From Caryophanon latum (GTDB lineage Bacteria > Bacillota > Bacilli > Bacillales_A > Planococcaceae), in NCBI RefSeq assembly GCF_001700325.1, contig NZ_MATO01000064.1:1-64000 (forward strand): a stretch of 64,000 bases of DNA, given 5' to 3'. A program made the position numbers and the translations under genes. Below are positions 1 to 8,214 of the stretch, one piece after another (within the stretch, counting starts at the first letter, position 1; every line of letters begins with the position of its first letter). The notes under the pieces are model-generated. The model saw nothing but the letters and a program-made list of their open reading frames with translations, was not told the DNA's origin and did not search any database.

Positions 1-67
1 TCGCTGGAGTCCGCCTCTCGTTTCAAGCAACTTTTATACGTCAACCCCAGCTTACGGTGATGAACCT
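1..67. repeat. Family A element, right end only
   Basis: Bases 2-30 carry the conserved right-hand block (GCTGGAGTCCGCCTC). It is followed by an ATACGTCAACCCCAGCTTACGG end shared with the intact element at 36412-36516. The left part lies outside the window. It runs directly into a fragment of a second repeat family. No gene is seen in 1-144. Confidence 0.75.
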
Positions 68-137
68 ATTTATTTTCATTTTGCCGCTGAAAGCAACCGA
101 TGCAGCTGTATACGAGTGGCTAATGAATAGACCTGTT
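68..137. repeat. Family B element, right half
   Basis: This contains CAACCGATGCAGCTGTATAC and a degenerate end GTGGCTAATGAATAGACCTG. Both match the right half of the fuller family B copies at 54838-54992 and 61215-61340. No left half is present. The family A end immediately upstream suggests nested insertion or recombination between elements. Confidence 0.6.
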
Positions 138-144
138 CTTGTAT

Positions 145-2076
145 TTAATTTTGTTTTAAATGCGCAATGTAACGCCAGCGAATTAAATAGTAGTAAATGA
201 CTTGAATGACGATTAACGATATAAATCCAATCATTACTTCATCGACAATCGAGATGTTCACAAAATGCTCAAGCAATATGTTAAAGCTAATGAGCACGAT
301 GCTACTATGCGCAAAGGCGACAATCCACGGTAAGAAAAACTGCGGCATTAAATGACGATCGACTAAACGATGCATCTCCTGCTCCGTTAAGCCCATGCGC
401 TGCAAAACATCGAAATGCTTTTGGCTGCGCTCTAAATCCGCATACATTTTAAAGTAGACGAAGCTTCCGGCTGCGAGTAAAAATACCGCCGCCACGAGCA
501 GCACAATTAATGTAAATAACGAATATGTCGCAAGAACGAACGAATAATTGAGTCCTGCGTTTTCGAAATAAAATGGCAGTTCATAGCCATACGGATTGCT
601 ATCCTCCTCATCGACCATCGCATCGATCACAACACCGACGTCCTCAAGTTCCATCCATTGTGGCACATCAAACGTGTACAAACGATATGCCGATTGCTCA
701 AATGTTGTGCCAATGAGTGGATAATGTATTTTCATAAAATCTTCATCGCTTACGATAATCGAGTTGTTGCTGACGAAGTTTCCTGGGAAAATAAACTGCG
801 GGTACACGCTGTCAATGACGAGCGGAATACCGTTTTCCTTTAGCACAGTACGCACCGTATGATTGCTCAGCTTTGCAATCGCATCTTCTGAATACGGAAT
901 AAACATTGCCTCACCTGTATCGAGCGTGACGAGTGGATAGCCGAGTGCAAATAGCAAATGGTTAATTTCTGATTCACGAAACACTTCCACTTCATATTTC
1001 GTGTACGATGACGTTTGCTGAATGACCGTAAAGCGCGATAAATTGTATGACAGCCCTTCCGCTTCTAGCTGATTGCGCAGCGACGCGATATGTTGCCCTT
1101 CATACGGATTATCGATCGTACTTTTGTACACCATGCCGAGTGGATTTAAGCGCTCATATTGCGTCGTGTACGAGGCGACCGCCGCGAGCACACCAATCGT
1201 TAAAAACGTCAGCGTCGACACAAGTGTAATGACGAAAAACATACGCACGTTCGTACGAATTGTATGAATCATTTCAGACAATGAAACGACAAATGAGCTG
1301 CGCCAATATCGCCGCTTATTTAAACGAAAACGTTCCAGCACGTACGGCAGCGTATCACTAAATAAATAATACGTACCAAGTATGCCAACGATCGGCACAA
1401 GTATAAGGAGCGCGCCACTTTCCGTCAGCGCACTAACAATTAAACCTCCGTAGCTAAATACGATAAGCCCAATGCCGTACAGCGCACGAAGCAACGTCAC
1501 TTCTTGCAGCTTCTCATCGCGCTCTTTTAATAAATCAATTGTGCGTCGTTTACGCTGCGTTGCAATGCTTACATACGCCACGACGATAAACGCCGCTAAA
1601 AACACGCCAACCGTCAATAAAAATGGCTGCCATGCAAAGTACATATTCAGCTCATCTAAGCGCAAAATTTCGCGCACAATCATAAAGAAAAAGCGCGTAA
1701 ACGCAAAACCAAAGCCAATGCCGACGACAATTGATGCAATACCAATTAGCATCGTTTCTAAAAAGACGAGCCGCCCGAACTGCTTCTCATCCATCCCTAA
1801 ATGAAACAGCACGCCGAACTCCTTCGCCCGCGCCTCTAAAAATGCACTCATTGAATAAAATAAAAAGAACAAGCTGAAAATGATGAGTACTGCCTCCGCT
1901 ACAACCATGCCAAATAGCGACATAAAGCCGAGTATACTTTCATCAATATTTGGATGAAACAGCAGCATCGAATACATAAAGAAGACGAGCACTGAAAAGC
2001 AGCTCGCCATAAAAAACGCCGCGTAAATTCGGCTATTGCGGATGACGTTGCGATACGCGAACTGACGAAAGGTCAC
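145..2076 (-). CDS. bceB: BceB-type ABC transporter permease
   Basis: Membrane subunit of an antimicrobial-peptide detoxification and sensing transporter of the BceAB type. The 643-residue protein has the family layout: about four N-terminal membrane helices with an FtsX-like domain (roughly residues 19-170), more helices near 200-300, a large extracellular domain near 310-510, and a C-terminal FtsX-like helix bundle. I chose the GTG start at 2076 because GGAGGTG lies six bases upstream; an upstream ATG at 2106 would lie deep inside bceA. It overlaps the end of bceA by 44 bases, so translation is probably coupled. The family works with the adjacent kinase, which senses transporter flux rather than the peptide itself. 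Which peptide is handled cannot be told from sequence. Confidence 0.9.
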   Translation of the reverse strand: MTFRQFAYRNVIRNSRIYAAFFMASCFSVLVFFMYSMLLFHPNIDESILGFMSLFGMVVAEAVLIIFSLFFLFYSMSAFLEARAKEFGVLFHLGMDEKQFGRLVFLETMLIGIASIVVGIGFGFAFTRFFFMIVREILRLDELNMYFAWQPFLLTVGVFLAAFIVVAYVSIATQRKRRTIDLLKERDEKLQEVTLLRALYGIGLIVFSYGGLIVSALTESGALLILVPIVGILGTYYLFSDTLPYVLERFRLNKRRYWRSSFVVSLSEMIHTIRTNVRMFFVITLVSTLTFLTIGVLAAVASYTTQYERLNPLGMVYKSTIDNPYEGQHIASLRNQLEAEGLSYNLSRFTVIQQTSSYTKYEVEVFRESEINHLLFALGYPLVTLDTGEAMFIPYSEDAIAKLSNHTVRTVLKENGIPLVIDSVYPQFIFPGNFVSNNSIIVSDEDFMKIHYPLIGTTFEQSAYRLYTFDVPQWMELEDVGVVIDAMVDEEDSNPYGYELPFYFENAGLNYSFVLATYSLFTLIVLLVAAVFLLAAGSFVYFKMYADLERSQKHFDVLQRMGLTEQEMHRLVDRHLMPQFFLPWIVAFAHSSIVLISFNILLEHFVNISIVDEVMIGFISLIVIQVIYYYLIRWRYIAHLKQN

Positions 2077-2821
2077 CGACGCCACCTCCAAGTAAACTAA
2101 GCACATTTAAAATGCGCTGGAAAAACGTTTGTCGACGCTCATCCTTATAAATTTCATTAAAAAACTGTCCATCTTTAATAAACAACACACGATCGCAATA
2201 GCTCGCTGCAATCGGGTCGTGCGTTACCATAATAATTGTCGCCTGCTGCTGCTCGTTGACGTGACTTAGCAACTCTAACACCTCACGCGACATATTCGAA
2301 TCTAAATTACCTGTTGGCTCATCCGCTAAAATAATCGATGGGCGATGAATGAGCGCGCGTGCAATCGCTGTACGCTGCGCCTGTCCACCTGAAATTTCAT
2401 TCGGACGCTTATGTAATAGCTCCGTTAATCCTAAGCTTATTGCGAGCGCATCGACACGTTTTTGCATTTCGTCGACGTCGTAATCATCAAGCGTCAATGG
2501 CACGACAATATTTTCTTCGACCGTGAGCATTTGCAATAAATGAAAATCTTGAAAGATGAAGCCGAGCTTACGTCGACGTAAATACGCGAGTTCATTTTTC
2601 GTCAATGTTGCCGGACGAATACCTTCGATCATAATGTCGCCTGCTGTTGCTGTGTCGATCGTCGAAATCATATTTAATAGCGTCGTCTTCCCGCTACCAG
2701 ACGGCCCCATAATCGCTAAAAACTCGCCTTTTTCCACTTCTAAATTTAACTGGCTAATCGCTCGGTGCGTCACTTTCCCTTCATACACTTTCGTAACGTC
2801 CTTTAATTGTAAAATTGCCAA
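2033..2821 (-). CDS. bceA: BceA-type ABC transporter ATPase
   Basis: ATP-binding subunit partnering the downstream permease. It shows Walker A GPSGSGKTT, signature ISGGQAQR and Walker B ILADEPTGNLD, plus the FFQRIL..L.GG tail usual for BceA proteins (about 260 residues). The likely start is the TTG at 2821, giving AILQLKDVTKVYEG as the first residues after Met. A longer ATG-started reading from 2851 would overlap the preceding gene. The ribosome site in front of this TTG is poor, so the start is uncertain by ten codons. The gene sits in one minus-strand run with the response regulator, kinase and a small unknown protein. Confidence 0.9.
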   Translation of the reverse strand: MAILQLKDVTKVYEGKVTHRAISQLNLEVEKGEFLAIMGPSGSGKTTLLNMISTIDTATAGDIMIEGIRPATLTKNELAYLRRRKLGFIFQDFHLLQMLTVEENIVVPLTLDDYDVDEMQKRVDALAISLGLTELLHKRPNEISGGQAQRTAIARALIHRPSIILADEPTGNLDSNMSREVLELLSHVNEQQQATIIMVTHDPIAASYCDRVLFIKDGQFFNEIYKDERRQTFFQRILNVLSLLGGGVGDLSSVRVSQRHPQ

Positions 2822-2826
2822 CTGCT

Positions 2827-3249
2827 TCACATACTTTCTGTTAAAATCCATGGCATCACTGCTTCAAAGCTAATTTCAATAACCATATCCCCCATTTGTC
2901 GTGGCATGTCACTAAAATCTGCTGTTAACGACAAGCAAAACATATCGAGCACGACGTCCCACGCGTCAAAGTCGCCCATCATGACTGCTCCTTGCACGTA
3001 AAACATGCCGGTGTACAACATTTTTGTATTGTTCTCGACTGGCAACGCACTAAATTGAAACGGCTTGCGATTATCAACGCCGAGTCGCTGCAAAAGCGTC
3101 TGCATATCGGCCGCTTCGTATTTTAGCACTTGGATGAAGTTACTTAATGCCGCATCATCTTCATGCAAAGGCGGCAATTCCTCGTAAATTTTCGCGGTCG
3201 TTACTTCATCTACGAGCAAATACCATTGCTCTACTTGTAATTCCTCCAT
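2827..3249 (-). CDS. Unknown soluble 140-aa protein between bceS and bceA
   Basis: I do not recognise this protein. It has no signal peptide or membrane segment and is acidic. Its N-terminal half is helical-looking and the C-terminal half is rich in Met, Phe and Asp (MGDFDAWDVVLDMF). The ATG at 3249 is chosen over 3288 because GGGGG lies six bases upstream. It lies between the kinase and the ATPase genes with only short gaps, so it is probably cotranscribed with the Bce module. A role in regulating the transporter or kinase is only inferred from position; classical bceRSAB operons lack such a gene. Confidence 0.7.
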   Translation of the reverse strand: MEELQVEQWYLLVDEVTTAKIYEELPPLHEDDAALSNFIQVLKYEAADMQTLLQRLGVDNRKPFQFSALPVENNTKMLYTGMFYVQGAVMMGDFDAWDVVLDMFCLSLTADFSDMPRQMGDMVIEISFEAVMPWILTESM

Positions 3250-3290
3250 ATACTGCCCCCTTTTTAAGTTCGCCATAGTACGTTTCATTA

Positions 3291-4271
3291 TTACGTTTGA
3301 AATCGTAACGTGACGCTCGTTCCTACGTTCACTTCCGACTCGATAATAAGTTCATGCCCTAGCTTTAGCGCCACCTCATGTGCTAAATAAAGCCCCATTC
3401 CTGTTGATTCGCCCGTTTTACGCCCATTTTCACCCGTGAAAAACGCTTTCGTAACGCGCGATAAATCCGATTTCGGAATACCGATCCCTTCATCTCGCAC
3501 GATTAAATCGATGCCGCTTTCATGTTCGACAGCGAATATGTACACTTTCTTTTGCGGCTCAAACGTATATTTCACCGCATTCGTAATGAACTGCCCGACG
3601 ATAAACTTTAGCCACTTTGAATCTGTTGTAACGATGAGTGACTCTTCTATGTCGACTTGCGGGAAAATGCGTTTCGTAATGAATAAACGTTTATGCTCGT
3701 TTACTACTGCGCTAACGATTGACTTTAAATCGACCATTTCTACTTGTAAATCTTCCTCGAATTTTTCAAGACGTGCATTCATAAGCACCATTTCTAGCCC
3801 GTTTTTTAAACGCTCTACTTCCTCGCGCATCGACTGGCGATCGACCTCTTCCTCCTGCAATAGTAGCTCAATGACCGAAATTGGCGTTTTCATTTGATGT
3901 ACCCATTGATTCATAAACTGGTCGTGGCGGTCTTTATTCGCATACAACGCTTGCACCTCAAACTGGTAAATGCGATATAACTGCTGCACGTATTGCTCGA
4001 CTTGCTGCGACTCCGGTGTACGTGCACTTTTATGTAGCGCATCCTCCATTTTTGTCGGCGGTGTCGTCATTTTAGTGTAATAACGTAAACGCAACACATA
4101 ACGCGTAGCTAAAAACGACGTCATAAGCAGCAGCGACATACCGAGCGCATAAAACGCCGTCGATAAATCTCGAAAGCCTTCTAACCAATAAATCGTCAGC
4201 ATAAAGCACGCAATCATAATTTGCAAAATGATGTACATCATATGCTCACGTAAAAATAACTGCACATTCAT
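3291..4271 (-). CDS. bceS: BceS-type sensor histidine kinase
   Basis: Intramembrane-sensing histidine kinase of 326 residues. Two closely spaced helices (about 13-30 and 37-57) leave almost no extracellular loop, as usual for kinases that read a Bce transporter. The phospho-acceptor is His125 in WVHQMKTP. A HATPase domain follows, with N-box FITNAVKYT, G1 DEGIGIP and a GESTGMGLYL G2 region. The ATG start overlaps the stop of the response regulator by one base (TAATG), indicating coupling. The transporter encoded just downstream is the expected partner and output. Confidence 0.92.
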   Translation of the reverse strand: MNVQLFLREHMMYIILQIMIACFMLTIYWLEGFRDLSTAFYALGMSLLLMTSFLATRYVLRLRYYTKMTTPPTKMEDALHKSARTPESQQVEQYVQQLYRIYQFEVQALYANKDRHDQFMNQWVHQMKTPISVIELLLQEEEVDRQSMREEVERLKNGLEMVLMNARLEKFEEDLQVEMVDLKSIVSAVVNEHKRLFITKRIFPQVDIEESLIVTTDSKWLKFIVGQFITNAVKYTFEPQKKVYIFAVEHESGIDLIVRDEGIGIPKSDLSRVTKAFFTGENGRKTGESTGMGLYLAHEVALKLGHELIIESEVNVGTSVTLRFQT

Positions 4272-4975
4272 TACAGCTCATCCTCATGCAGCATGAAGCG
4301 ATACCCTGCCCCACGCACTGTTTCGATGCTTGAGCGCACGTCATAATCGAGCAGCTTTTTGCGCACGCGCGTCATGTTGACGTTTAGTGTGTTTTCATCG
4401 ACGAACGATTGGTCATCCCATAACTCCTCTAAAAGCTGTTCGCGACTAACAACCTTTTGTGCATTGCTCATTAGCAAACTTAAGACGATACATTCCTTCT
4501 TTTGCAGCGGCACGATTAAATCGCCTTTATGTAGCTCCATGCGCTCTAGTAACAGCTGCAGCTGCCCCGCTTGCACAGTGCGCTCCTCCTGCTTCGGTGC
4601 GTATTCGCCATACGTGCGACGTAAATGACTGCGAATTTTCGCCAACACAATTTCATAGTTAAATGGCTTCGTAATAAAATCATCGCCCCCATTTTCAAGC
4701 GCGAAAATTTGATCCATCTCACCAGAACGTGCGGAGATGAAAATAATCGGGCACGTCGTTTGCTGACGCAGCTGACGACACCAATAATAGCCATCATATG
4801 CTGGTAAATTAATATCTAATAAAATTAAATGTGGTTGAAAGGCAATTACTTCTTGCAGCAATTGCTCAAAATCTTCTATAACCTCGACTTGATACTGGTA
4901 CTTACGTAGTGTATCGGCTAACAGCGAGGCAATTTTATGATCGTCTTCTACGATGAAAATACGATGCTGTTCCAT
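4271..4975 (-). CDS. bceR: BceR-type OmpR-family response regulator
   Basis: First gene of the Bce run. The 234-residue protein has a receiver domain with acidic pocket ED11-12, phosphorylation site Asp54 in LILLDINLP, and the conserved Lys in ITKPFNY. A winged-helix DNA-binding domain ends in VRGAGYRF. In relatives this regulator activates the linked bceAB promoter. Here the transporter genes follow in the same direction, so autoregulation of the whole run is possible. I did not find a confident BceR operator. Confidence 0.92.
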   Translation of the reverse strand: MEQHRIFIVEDDHKIASLLADTLRKYQYQVEVIEDFEQLLQEVIAFQPHLILLDINLPAYDGYYWCRQLRQQTTCPIIFISARSGEMDQIFALENGGDDFITKPFNYEIVLAKIRSHLRRTYGEYAPKQEERTVQAGQLQLLLERMELHKGDLIVPLQKKECIVLSLLMSNAQKVVSREQLLEELWDDQSFVDENTLNVNMTRVRKKLLDYDVRSSIETVRGAGYRFMLHEDEL

Positions 4976-5045
4976 GTCCTCACTCCTTCCTAGTTCTTCT
5001 TCTATTGTACACTATGTCGCAAATGGTCTGTATGTTTTTGACATA

Positions 5046-5091
5046 CAAAAAAGCATCTGTAACAGCAGACGTATTGTCCATTACAGATGCT
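5046..5091 (-). terminator. Terminator after the 64-aa membrane protein gene
   Basis: Arms GCATCTGTAA and TTACAGATGC (5053-5062, 5081-5090) form a perfect 10-bp stem, followed on the minus strand by six T (5047-5052). It lies between the small gene at 5148-5342 and bceR, so it insulates the Bce module from upstream transcription. Confidence 0.85.
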
Positions 5092-5147
5092 CCTCTTTGT
5101 ATGAAACATGACGCGCATCTATCGAAAAAGTTCTTCGTACATGCACG

Positions 5148-5342
5148 CTATTTAGCTTTTAGTTTTTCTAAGCCGACTAGCATTAATGCCACAACAAGTG
5201 CCGTCACAACAGTGCTAAATGACTGCGGCAATTGACGTCCCTCTCCGATAATAATTTTCACTAAATCTGCCATCGGTCTTTGTACGACATCACCAACTGT
5301 AATCGCACATATAATAAAGAAAAAATAAATGACGAACTTCAA
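5148..5342 (-). CDS. Small membrane protein (64 aa)
   Basis: Not recognised. Two hydrophobic segments (about residues 3-20 and 43-59) flank a short polar stretch with RPMADLVKIIIGEGRQLP, and the tail ends in KLKAK. The start is a TTG with GAGGGGG about ten bases upstream. A rho-independent terminator follows it. The codon pattern, ribosome site and own terminator support a real gene, but no function can be assigned. Confidence 0.6.
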   Translation of the reverse strand: MKFVIYFFFIICAITVGDVVQRPMADLVKIIIGEGRQLPQSFSTVVTALVVALMLVGLEKLKAK

Positions 5343-5430
5343 AATACGTCGACCCCCTCTACTAAATTCATTCTCGTTTATTATACGAGGGGATTTTCAG
5401 AAAAGAAAGCACCGACGCATAAAACACTCG

Positions 5431-6063
5431 TCACCAATTTTGCCAACGATCCCAAATATCTTGGTCGTTATCTTTACGCTTGTAATCAATTGTACGTTCG
5501 ATAAATGCGGCAAGCTGGGCACGCGTAATCGGGGCGCTTGGTGCGAATTCTCCTTTTGTCGTCGTAATGCCGAGTGCCCCAAGCGTTCCGATATAACGGT
5601 AGCTCCAGTTGCTCGACGAAACGTCTGTAAATGTCACGATGCCACTGCTTTTTAAGTGAAATGCTTCGACTAAAATTTTCGCCATTTGCTGACGTGTTAA
5701 CGGCTCAGCTGGTTTAAATTGCGTGCCGTTTTCAAACACCTCTTTGTTCGTCAATGCGGCAATCGCACCATAATGTCCGTTTGATTTTGTGACGTCACGA
5801 TAAAGCGGCGGCGTCACATTCGTTTTATTTAAGCGTAGCGCATTCGCAATAATCGTTGCAGCTTGAGCACGCGTTACTTGCTGTTGTGGCTTAAACGAAC
5901 CGTCCGCATAGCCGTTAATAATGTTATGTCTTGCTAATTTTTCAATCGGTGTGGCGTACCACTGAGACGAATCAACGTCTGTAAATGCTGCACTTGTTGG
6001 CTGACTGCTTGCTCCTATTATAATGGTCGCAGCAATGGCGACGATGGCATTCCTCCATTTCAT
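5431..6063 (-). CDS. Secreted S-layer homology (SLH) domain protein
   Basis: A signal peptide (KWRNAIVAIAATIIIGASSQPTSA) is followed by three SLH repeats that fill the rest of the 210 residues: FTDVDSSQWYATPIEKL...GYADGSFKP, YRDVTKSNGHYGAIAAL...FKPAEPLTR, and FTDVSSSNWSYRYIGTL...FAPSAPITR. SLH domains bind pyruvylated secondary cell-wall polymer, so the protein should sit on the cell surface. No other domain is present, so it is an anchor-only or stand-alone SLH protein. The ATG at 6063 is preferred to GTG 6072, because AAGGAG lies ten bases before it and abuts the GTG. Confidence 0.9.
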   Translation of the reverse strand: MKWRNAIVAIAATIIIGASSQPTSAAFTDVDSSQWYATPIEKLARHNIINGYADGSFKPQQQVTRAQAATIIANALRLNKTNVTPPLYRDVTKSNGHYGAIAALTNKEVFENGTQFKPAEPLTRQQMAKILVEAFHLKSSGIVTFTDVSSSNWSYRYIGTLGALGITTTKGEFAPSAPITRAQLAAFIERTIDYKRKDNDQDIWDRWQNW

Positions 6064-6126
6064 GTACTTCACGCTCCTTCATATTGTTTACACATTACCA
6101 CGATTCATGAAGCGCTAAAACAAAAA

Positions 6127-6171
6127 GAGCGAAATGTCACGAAGCTGTAAAACGCTCGTAACATTTCGCAT
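6127..6171 (-). terminator. Terminator of lplJ
   Basis: Arms 6129-6141 and 6157-6169 (GCGAAATGT...ACATTTCGC, extended by three pairs with one mismatch) form a 13-position stem. On the minus strand it is followed by TCTTTTTG just after the lipoate ligase stop codon. Confidence 0.8.
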
Positions 6172-6175
6172 CTAT

Positions 6176-7177
6176 TTAATAAATAACTTTTAAAAAGTCC
6201 TCGATTGTAATGCCACCGAAATATGTCGGAATATCGTACGCAGCTAACGCCTCCGCGATCGCTTCACGGTTATATTTCACACCTTGTAATGCGCTCGCAA
6301 TTTCCGCTACGTCGCCAACACCGAAAAAGTCACCGAAAATTGTTGCCTCTTCGATTACCATTCCTTTGCTCACTTCAAGACGAATGTCGATGCCGCCTGA
6401 TGGGAAACGATGCGTCTTTTGAATGTTAAAGCGCGGTGAACGTCCGTAGTTCCACTCCCACGTTTGATAGCGCTCCTTCGAAATTTCATGAATGTTCGCC
6501 CAGTCCTCTTCCGTCAGCTCGTAATATTGAATGTTTTCTTCGCCACCGAAAATCGAATTTAAAATTTCTGCACGGAACTGCTCAACCGTAATTTTTTTAT
6601 CCTCTGGCAATAAGTCTAAAATGTTCGCAACACGTGAGCGCACCGACTTAATTCCTTTTGATTCGATTTTGTCCTGCTTCACCTTCAACGAGTTTACGAC
6701 CGCATCGATATTTAAGTTGAACATGAGCGTGCCGTGGCTAAACATGCGTCCGCGCGTTGAGTATTGCGCGTTGCCTGACACTTTACGTCCTTCTGCTAAA
6801 ATGTCGTTACGCCCTGATAGCTCCGCCTTAACGCCCATTTTTTCTAAAGCATCAACAACTGGCTGCGTGAACTTTTTATAGTTTGAGAAGCTGTTGCCGT
6901 CGTCCTTCGTTAAAAAACTGAAGTTTAAATTGTTTAAATCGTGATACACTGCACCACCACCAGATAGGCGACGCACTACTTTAATGCCGTGCTCCTCGAC
7001 GTAGTCCGTATTAATTTCTTCAATTGTGTTTTGATTTTTACCGATAATGATTGATGGCTCGTTAATATAAAATAGTAAATAGTCGTCCTTTTCAATATCC
7101 ATATTGCGCAGCACGTATTCTTCAATCGCTAAATTGACGCGTGGATCGGTAATTCCTTTGTTATCAATAAAATACAT
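6176..7177 (-). CDS. lplJ: Lipoate-protein ligase
   Basis: Attaches lipoate to 2-oxoacid dehydrogenase or glycine-cleavage proteins through lipoyl-AMP. The 333 residues match the LplA/LplJ family: RRLSGGGAVYHDLNNLN lipoate-binding loop, KVSGNAQ..RGRMFSHGTL, and a C-terminal accessory domain with FPSGGIDI. The start MYFIDNKGITDPRVNLAIEEY at 7177 aligns with the usual N terminus and has GAAGGG nine bases upstream; the ATG at 7186 abuts that ribosome site. The divergent neighbour is yhfH, as in Bacillus subtilis where yhfH, yhfI and lplJ cluster. Confidence 0.95.
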   Translation of the reverse strand: MYFIDNKGITDPRVNLAIEEYVLRNMDIEKDDYLLFYINEPSIIIGKNQNTIEEINTDYVEEHGIKVVRRLSGGGAVYHDLNNLNFSFLTKDDGNSFSNYKKFTQPVVDALEKMGVKAELSGRNDILAEGRKVSGNAQYSTRGRMFSHGTLMFNLNIDAVVNSLKVKQDKIESKGIKSVRSRVANILDLLPEDKKITVEQFRAEILNSIFGGEENIQYYELTEEDWANIHEISKERYQTWEWNYGRSPRFNIQKTHRFPSGGIDIRLEVSKGMVIEEATIFGDFFGVGDVAEIASALQGVKYNREAIAEALAAYDIPTYFGGITIEDFLKVIY

Positions 7178-7350
7178 AACGTTCATCCCTTCAACATTTG
7201 TTCACATTTTTATGCTCGCTCACTTTGCTAAAAAAACGTTGCTATAGCAAGCTTTCTTCCCTTATTTATCTTACTCTACTTTGCTCATTCTCACTACTGC
7301 GAAAGCTTATTTTCAGAATTAACTGAAAAATTTATTAAGTTTTTTTGTTT

Positions 7351-7380
7351 TTATTGTTGACGTTTGCAAACTGTTATAAT
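7351..7380 (+). promoter_or_regulatory. Promoter of yhfH (extended -10)
   Basis: TATAAT at 7375-7380 is preceded by TG one base upstream (extended -10), with TTATTG at 7351-7356 as an 18-bp-spaced -35. The nearby TTGACG is too close (12 bp) to serve as the -35. Confidence 0.6.
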
Positions 7381-7440
7381 ACACTAAGAACAACAAAAAC
7401 AGTTTATAGTACAGATTGGTACTTAAAGGAGGCAAACAAG

Positions 7441-7566
7441 ATGTTAGAAAACGTAGTAGAATTTTTCAAAAACTTACCAGCAAAAGTATGCACTGAGTGT
7501 GGCGAAAAAATCGACGAGCAAAGCGAGTGCTACCACAACACTTGTGACAAATGTAACTGCATTTAA
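7441..7566 (+). CDS. yhfH: YhfH-like small zinc-ribbon protein
   Basis: A 41-residue protein starting MLENVVEFFKNLPAKVC. Five cysteines in a CTECGEK...CYHNTCDKCNC arrangement look like a small metal-binding ribbon. It matches the YhfH family, found beside lipoate ligase genes in Bacillus. A strong AAAGGAGG lies eight bases before the ATG. A longer reading from 7345 would have to be translated through the promoter, so it is rejected. Function in the family is unknown. Confidence 0.85.
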   Translation: MLENVVEFFKNLPAKVCTECGEKIDEQSECYHNTCDKCNCI

Positions 7567-7654
7567 GCTCCAATCGTAGTAGACTGCTATTTGTCCGGGA
7601 ATCTCGACATTTATACTTTTCATCTTCACATGAAAATTTAATTGCTTACACACA

Positions 7655-7688
7655 CACTTACCAGCTGCTCTCGGTAAGTGTTTTTTTT
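7655..7688 (+). terminator. Terminator downstream of yhfH
   Basis: CACTTACC (7655-7662) pairs with GGTAAGTG (7673-7680), followed directly by eight T. It is about 90 bases after the yhfH stop. Confidence 0.85.
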
Positions 7689-7689
7689 G

Positions 7690-7736
7690 TGTACTAATAC
7701 AGCTATTCCATTCTTCTGTATTAGTACAGATTTTTT
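7690..7736 (+). terminator. Second hairpin with T-run after yhfH
   Basis: Perfect 13-bp arms TGTACTAATACAG (7690-7702) and CTGTATTAGTACA (7716-7728) with a 13-base loop, then GA and six T. It follows the first terminator immediately, giving a tandem terminator. It could alternatively be a protein-binding palindrome. Confidence 0.6.
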
Positions 7737-7762
7737 CTACTTCATCCCCTCCGCCTTACATG

Positions 7763-7833
7763 ATCTCAGACTTAAGACGTAGAACAATTTACAATTTGCG
7801 CCCGTTTAGCTCGCTTACAAAACTCGATATGAT
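7763..7833 (+). promoter_or_regulatory. Candidate Lia/Psp operon promoter with LiaR-like site
   Basis: TATGAT at 7828-7833 has TTTAGC 17 bp upstream (7805-7810), a poor -35 as expected for an activated promoter. Centred about 33 bp before that -35 is TCAGACTTAAGACGTA (7766-7781), a CTTAAG-centred site that could bind the LiaR encoded at the end of the operon. The site assignment is inference. Confidence 0.4.
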
Positions 7834-7865
7834 AAGAGCAACACATAACGAAGGGAGAAATGAGC

Positions 7866-8201
7866 ATGGCAACATTGTTAAAAGTTACAACGTTTAGCTT
7901 CATTACATTGTGCGTTCTCGCCGTTGCAGGTCCGGTACTTGCGGCATTGCTACTATGCGGGGCAATTACAGCAATCGGCATCCACTACTTCACGAAAAGC
8001 AAATCCATTTTCGGGCAAATTATTTGGGGATCTGTCGCTGCAGTCGGCGCACTCGCTGCAATAAGCAACATTCCAGGGCTTGTCATTGCCGCTATCATCG
8101 CCGCACTATATTACGCCTACAAAAACGATTCATTCACATTTACGCAAACGAACGATCCATTCGATAACTTCGAACGCGAATGGGCAAAAATGAACAACTA
8201 A
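7866..8201 (+). CDS. Small membrane protein, lmo0954-like, first gene of the lia/psp operon
   Basis: A 111-residue protein with three to four hydrophobic segments (residues about 7-31, 46-62, 66-82) and a charged tail ending FDNFEREWAKMNN. It resembles short membrane proteins annotated as the lmo0954 family, which precede PspA/LiaH-type genes in Listeria and relatives. The ATG at 7866 is chosen because AAGGGAG is eight bases upstream; the ATG at 7860 is only two bases from it. By position it may recruit the PspA homologue to the membrane, as LiaI does in B. subtilis. That is inference. Confidence 0.75.
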   Translation: MATLLKVTTFSFITLCVLAVAGPVLAALLLCGAITAIGIHYFTKSKSIFGQIIWGSVAAVGALAAISNIPGLVIAAIIAALYYAYKNDSFTFTQTNDPFDNFEREWAKMNN

Positions 8202-8214
8202 GGAGACATTCACA

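Noticed and set aside
5329-5655. 108-aa plus-strand frame opposite the SLH gene
   Set aside because: Antisense to a clear SLH domain gene; no ribosome site.
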